Made by a program: the position numbers and the translations under genes. Under the pieces are notes generated by a model. That model did no database searches. It was not told where the DNA came from and saw only the letters and a list, made by a program, of their open reading frames with translations. 64,000 bases of DNA, taken from assembly GCA_025617745.1 (NCBI GenBank), contig CM046856.1:48860873-48924872 (forward strand). Direction: 5' to 3'. Below are positions 59,512 through 64,000 of this stretch, piece by piece. This DNA comes from Heliocidaris erythrogramma. Lineage: Eukaryota > Echinodermata > Echinoidea > Camarodonta > Echinometridae. Numbering within the stretch: the first letter of the stretch is position 1; each line of letters begins with the position of its first letter.

Positions 59512-59829
59512 TCTTGGATGAAAGCAAGTTGTTTGGGGAAATCCCTGATGCACCTGTTGCCTTCAGTGCCACACCCTACTCCACCCAAATATCCCTTCGC
59601 TGGGACCCTCCTGCCAACGGCTCCACCCCCATCTCCCACTATCTCCTCACCTACGGGGAGGGGATCCCTACCGAGCTCCAGGTCATAAATTCGGATGTCT
59701 CGCAATATACCTTGTCGAATCTCAAACCCGGCACCGACTACGTCCTGACGCTGAGAGCTTCCAACGAGTTTGGACCCAGTGTGTCCCTCAGCACAGTGGC
59801 CACCACCAAAAATACCAGTGATCCTTCTA
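59512..59829 (+). CDS. Fibronectin type III exon, DCC/neogenin FN4-like
   Basis: A CT-rich tract and gcgtag precede the exon, and gtaagt follows. At 318 nt it enters and leaves in phase 1, so it is one removable extracellular module. The frame starts L-D-E-S, then I-P-D-A-P-V (strand A), I-S-L-R-W-D-P-P (strand B with the FN3 Trp), Y-L-L-T-Y-G-E-G-I-P, L-K-P-G-T-D-Y-V-L-T-L-R-A-S-N (the L-x-P-x-T-x-Y core) and G-P-S-V-S-L. The L-D-E-S/T lead, the Y-G-x-G-x-P turn and the S-x-V-T-T-x-x-T-D ending recall the fourth FN3 repeat of DCC and neogenin, netrin and RGM receptors that guide axons. FN3 identity is strong; the DCC assignment is by recall. Neighbouring FN3 or Ig exons and the transmembrane exon were not found in the window. 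Confidence 0.8.
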
Positions 59830-62800
59830 GTAAGTCCTTCTTGCACGGATCCCTACTTTCCCAGCATGCTGTGCATGTCCTCGTCATCAGACTGCATCGT
59901 CACGTCCTTCTTGTCCTCATCTAGGTTTCATTTGAATGTGATCTGCATCCCTGCATCTTCGAATCTAACTTCATTTTTCATCTACGGTTGTCATTTCACG
60001 TTTTGTCCTAACAGGTCGTTTGTGTTGCATCACCCAGCACTGGAGTACCATACAGCATCCCTGTGTAAACTTAATCCATATGTTACTTCATCACAGAATA
60101 CTCTGGTTCTAATTCATTGATACATATGTGTTGAGTTGAATGTTAAGTTATATTAGAAGATCCCATCAAAGATCAAGCCTGACAACACTGTAATACCAGA
60201 AAATTTTACAACCTGAAACTTTCATGAATTGGTAGCCACATCCAGATTTACTGCTAGAAACTTTTGGAAAATCAAAAAAATTCACTGCTGGAACTTTCAG
60301 TAATTTTACATCATTAAAACTGTTCCAAATATCGAACGTTTGTGAAAATTGTGAAAATTATGAACTTTTGAGCACATAAAAGTTTCTGGTTTTCAAGTTA
60401 CATGGGTTGACACTCATCAGAAATGCATGATGTGTGAAAATAAAAGTAACTAATTAATGGGTTAATGTTGTATACTAACTTTTGATGTCGTAAGTTATAA
60501 CCATATATGAATGTTTTGTAAGAAATTGTGATTGATTGTGAATAATACCTATTTACTATTCATCCAAGTTCTAACCATTTTACTCCAGTTAATTTTATTT
60601 TTTTCCTTCTAATTCTAATATTTGATTGTTATAGCTTCATTGCTGCTGCATGAGGATATATTGTGGTTGCATTGATGTTTTGTTATCTAGTTTTCCTATT
60701 TTTTTTCAAAATTTTGTGCTATTCATACAATTATGGATATCTCTTATGAATTTGGCCAGCATGATATGCACAAAGAGTTGGGGTGAGGAAAGGGGGGGGG
60801 GGATATGATGGTTTTATGCTTCATGTGTAATGTCTAAAGAGCAATAAAACTCCATAATATAGGCCTTATTATAGATTATATGTTGCCCTTGTTTGATTTT
60901 TCATGTAATGTGTATGTTAGCCATTACTTCAAGTAATTTACATTCAACTTCATATTCTATTTGAAATATAATCACACATCTCTGTCCAATTTCGTGGGTT
61001 TGCCAAGACTGTAGTGTAGTCCAGTTGATTTTGTATCTTTGGAAGAATAAGGATACTTTGTTGTGGTGAGGGTGGCCTGGTCTAAGGCAGGAAGCAAAAT
61101 AAACCACAACAAAGAGCCCATATGCAAATCATCAGAACCAGTACTGAGAGTGTTACAAACATATTTGGTAATTTGACCATGATACCATACACTGGTGATT
61201 GGGGGGGGGGGGGGGGGGGGGGCTTGTCAGAAATTTTTGGTAAGTACCCCCCTTCCCTTTTATGAAATGCTGGATCCATCTCTGATACCACATGGTAGCT
61301 AGAATTAGTCAATGTAGGCATATGGGTCTAGTTTTTGCATAATGATTTATTATTTACAAGCAGGTGCTTCATGTGTAGGAGAATGCCCTCTTTTGGTTCT
61401 TGATTTGAAAAAAAAGAGAGAAATGTTGAAGGATGGGGCAAACAGATTGAAAAGAACGGAAGGAATGAGATAGTTTGATAGGGATAGGGTAGTTTTAAAA
61501 TTACACATTCTTCATACTGAAATAGGGAATGGATAGTGGGTAGTTTTTCCTTCATAACAAATTAAGTCTATTACTAAGAATTTACTTTTGTAATCTATAC
61601 AAAGTTAACAGTTTCATTCTTACAAACCACTGAATTATAACTCTTTCCCTCTAGCCATTTCCTCAGCTCGTGATAAATCAGATTATTTCTCCTTTAGTGC
61701 TTGTCCTTACCTCAGGTCAAGGGTCATTGTTGGGGTCAGACACAGTCACAGATATTTTTATCAGCCCCTTGATGGTTATCATCTGTATATCATAAGAGAG
61801 ATTTATAAGTTGTTTAGACATAGCAGTGATCTATGGAGATGATTGCCCTCTCCAGCATTCCCTGAAAAGTTTGACTGACAAAAAGGAGATATAAGGAAGA
61901 GAGAGGGAGAGACAGCAGAGAGAGAGAGGGAGAGAGAAGAGGGGGGGGGGGGGGAATTTCTCAAAGATGCTTTTTTAAAAATTGCTTTAGATTTAGAACC
62001 CTGTATTTTGAAATATCTTTTATTTATTATGAGAAGTGTAGCTGGCTTTGTTTTCATTTTGAAAGGTACAATTTGATTGTTTTTGCAAGCAATTATTATA
62101 TAGCACAAGATGATTATTATTCCTAGATTATAGAATTTTTTATTCACTTGATTTCAGTTGTTTTCTCTTCCAAAATAATTGAGTCAAAACTAAAATAAGA
62201 GGGTTTTTTTAAAGGCTTGTTCAGAAGTGGGAGCTGTGACTTTTTTGTCTGTTTGGAGCCAGAAGGGTGTTAACTCCTATACTTTAACACAGAGTTAACG
62301 CCCTTCTGTCTCTCAGCAGACACATTCAACCTATTCTTAATCTTAAATGCTGTATCTTGAGTAATTAGCATCAAAGGAAATTCACAATATGTCTAGTTTT
62401 ATGACTGTCGGGTCTTACGTAAAGTGTAAATTGTTGTCAGGAGTTGAAACGTAGGGTCATATACATGTATATGCGATATGCAAAATGTACAAAGCAATAG
62501 CTGAGTCGTTCTGTAAGTTCAGATTCAGAATTGTATGGTACCTTTTTATACTGTAGAAAAATGACATTGGGGAATTTACTTTCAAATCTGTCTTTGATGA
62601 TTATGTAGTTTTTTGTAGTAGTCTCCTCTCAAGTAGATGAAAAGTGGAATATTAAAGAAAATGAGAGGAGAAAATAGGATCTAAATTCTGTTGTGTGATA
62701 CCAGACTTTGAGATGTATTCGTAAACCAATGCAAAGCTTGGGCATTTACAGAGTGGAGTGATGACACCGATTTTGAGGTTGTTTAAGAGCTTTAGCTGAA

Positions 62801-62880
62801 AATTCCTCATAAATCATGGGGAAAATACCAAATATATGTAGCACGTATACATGTCTCTCTTGATACACATGGAACAGCGA
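59830..62880. other. Probable intron downstream of the FN3 exon
   Basis: AT-rich DNA with a G22 run at 61201-61222, a GA tract at 61895-61940 and a G14 run at 61941-61954. No FN3 continuation or membrane exon is visible. The 114-codon antisense frame at 61803-62147 has no recognisable domain. Confidence 0.45.
62258..62325. repeat. Palindromic repeat with AGAAGGGTGTTAACT arms
   Basis: CCAGAAGGGTGTTAACTCCT is opposed by AGAGTTAACGCCCTTCTGTC across a short centre. Related half-sites occur near 17286, 22190 and 48662. Confidence 0.6.
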
Positions 62881-62887
62881 ACAGTAT

Positions 62888-63184
62888 GAGATGTTGTGGT
62901 CCAGTGGATACGTCATCGGACTGTGGATCACATTGTTCATGATTCAAATCCCGCTGTGGCACTAATGTCCTTTGGCAAGACATTTATCTACATTTGCCAC
63001 TCTCCACCCAAGTGAAGTAAATGGGTACCCGGTAGGAAGAAATTCCTTGAATGCCTTAGCACCTACATGGCAGCCTGGCTAAAGCTGGGTAATAATATTT
63101 ATGATACTTTGTATAAAAAGTGCAGTAGAGTATATTTGTCTAATAGCTGCGCTATATAAACGGACATGTCCTTATTATCATTAT
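62888..63184 (+). mobile_element. tRNA-derived SINE, copy 5
   Basis: The head is like copy 1 (GTTGTGGTCCAGTGGATA; B box GATTCAAATCC; GTG at the anticodon position). The full body follows, including GGGTACCCGGTAGGAAGAAA and GGCTAAAGCTGGGTAATAAT, with a TTATCATTATGAG tail. Confidence 0.85.
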
Positions 63185-64000
63185 GAGATCATTATCAACA
63201 ATTTTCATTTTCATTCCACTTTCCTACCAATGTTATACATGTGCTTGAATGTGGAAGAGAGAGACAAGTATCACCACAAACTGAGATGAACTTGAAATGT
63301 AGGTCATGAGGAAACAAGTTTACAGGGGTCAGCATGTAATGAAAGTCTCGGAACCAATTTCTTTCATAATATACTTCCATTTATGTATGTGACATTCATG
63401 TTTTGGATGGAAATATGATACGTTTGTCCATTTACATTCTTTTTATCATAAAATAAGCTAATATTCAACTTTTACTTTAGTCTGCAAATTTTGTAATATG
63501 GAAATTCTTTATTTGTTTGCTCTTTGGAACATTTTTGTGACAAATTGTCTGCAAATTGGGTTTGACCCAGCCCCCTCCCATTTTAAATGTTATTGCAATG
63601 CCACTGGTTATTGGCTGTTTAGTATCTTTAGTTTAATACAGCAGTAAAACCGGATAACAGTACTTGATTCAAGTCAAAACTAGCCCCGAGGCAGTGGAAT
63701 ACTGAAGATATGAAAATATGTAGGATGGGATTTCAAGAGATTTCCGCTCTGTAAGGTAATCCCTAAACATTCTGAAGTATGTCCAAGTTGACATTTTGAA
63801 GAGAAGTGTACTTGACTCTCTTCTATCACTTGGAGTTTAGACCTAGATACCACTCTGAGTTCACACATGCCGCATCAAATTTAGTAGCATATCAAATTAT
63901 CAATATTTCATACAGACTCTGTTTGGATGTTCACTGCAGGTTTCCATGGTAAGTGAATATCTATGATTGGAAGAATTTGGTGACTCCAACTAGTTGTGTT
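63185..64000. other. Probable intron, possible tiny exon near the end
   Basis: AT-rich DNA. The only splice-like signal noted is an acceptor and donor pair around 63916-63948, described in the findings. Confidence 0.3.

Noticed and set aside
59481-59846. 121-codon antisense frame over the FN3 exon
   Set aside because: Shadow of the FN3 coding strand; the sense strand has the domain motifs and canonical splice sites.

Overview
The window looks like nuclear DNA of a marine invertebrate, most likely an echinoderm. The evidence is AT-rich sequence with GT-AG introns, tRNA-derived SINEs, many short inverted-repeat elements, and dispersed repeat text that I associate with echinoderm or other deuterostome genomes. 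The taxon is an inference. Nothing bacterial, viral or operon-like was seen. Most open frames in the window are chance frames or simple-repeat translations.

Genes, all on the + strand. (1) Positions 175 to about 5250 hold the last three coding exons and 3'UTR of a TMEM163-like zinc transporter. Reading phase is unbroken across three canonical splice sites. (2) Positions 13581-13591 and 14264-14361 form a start codon plus signal-peptide exon pair. These look like the 5' end of a gene for a secreted or membrane protein, and the exon ends in phase 1. (3) Positions 59512-59829 are one complete fibronectin type III exon, phase 1 at both ends. It most resembles the fourth FN3 domain of the DCC/neogenin netrin receptors. 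The signal-peptide exon could splice directly to it in frame across about 45 kb. I found no Ig or other FN3 exons between them, so whether they form one gene is open.

The rest is intergenic or intronic and crowded with mobile elements. There are five intact tRNA-type SINEs and a degenerate CR1/Jockey-like LINE with endonuclease and reverse transcriptase fragments (about 37.05-38.49 kb). There is a five-copy family of exactly 138-bp palindromic MITEs, a hAT MITE with a perfect 8-bp target duplication, and a pogo/Tigger-like element. TA-flanked and TTAA-flanked MITEs, several single-copy long inverted-repeat elements and two very tight hairpins also occur. Two elements have interiors made almost wholly of a short reiterated motif: CTGCAGTAC at 2966-3214 and AAAAATAG at 43309-44013. 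Simple repeats are prominent: ACC and ACT/GCT arrays, a 750-bp purine tract, and at least nine poly-G/C runs of 13 to 32 bases.

The genes do not visibly work together. The main points for follow-up are the relation between the signal-peptide and FN3 exons, and the unusual inverted-repeat elements.
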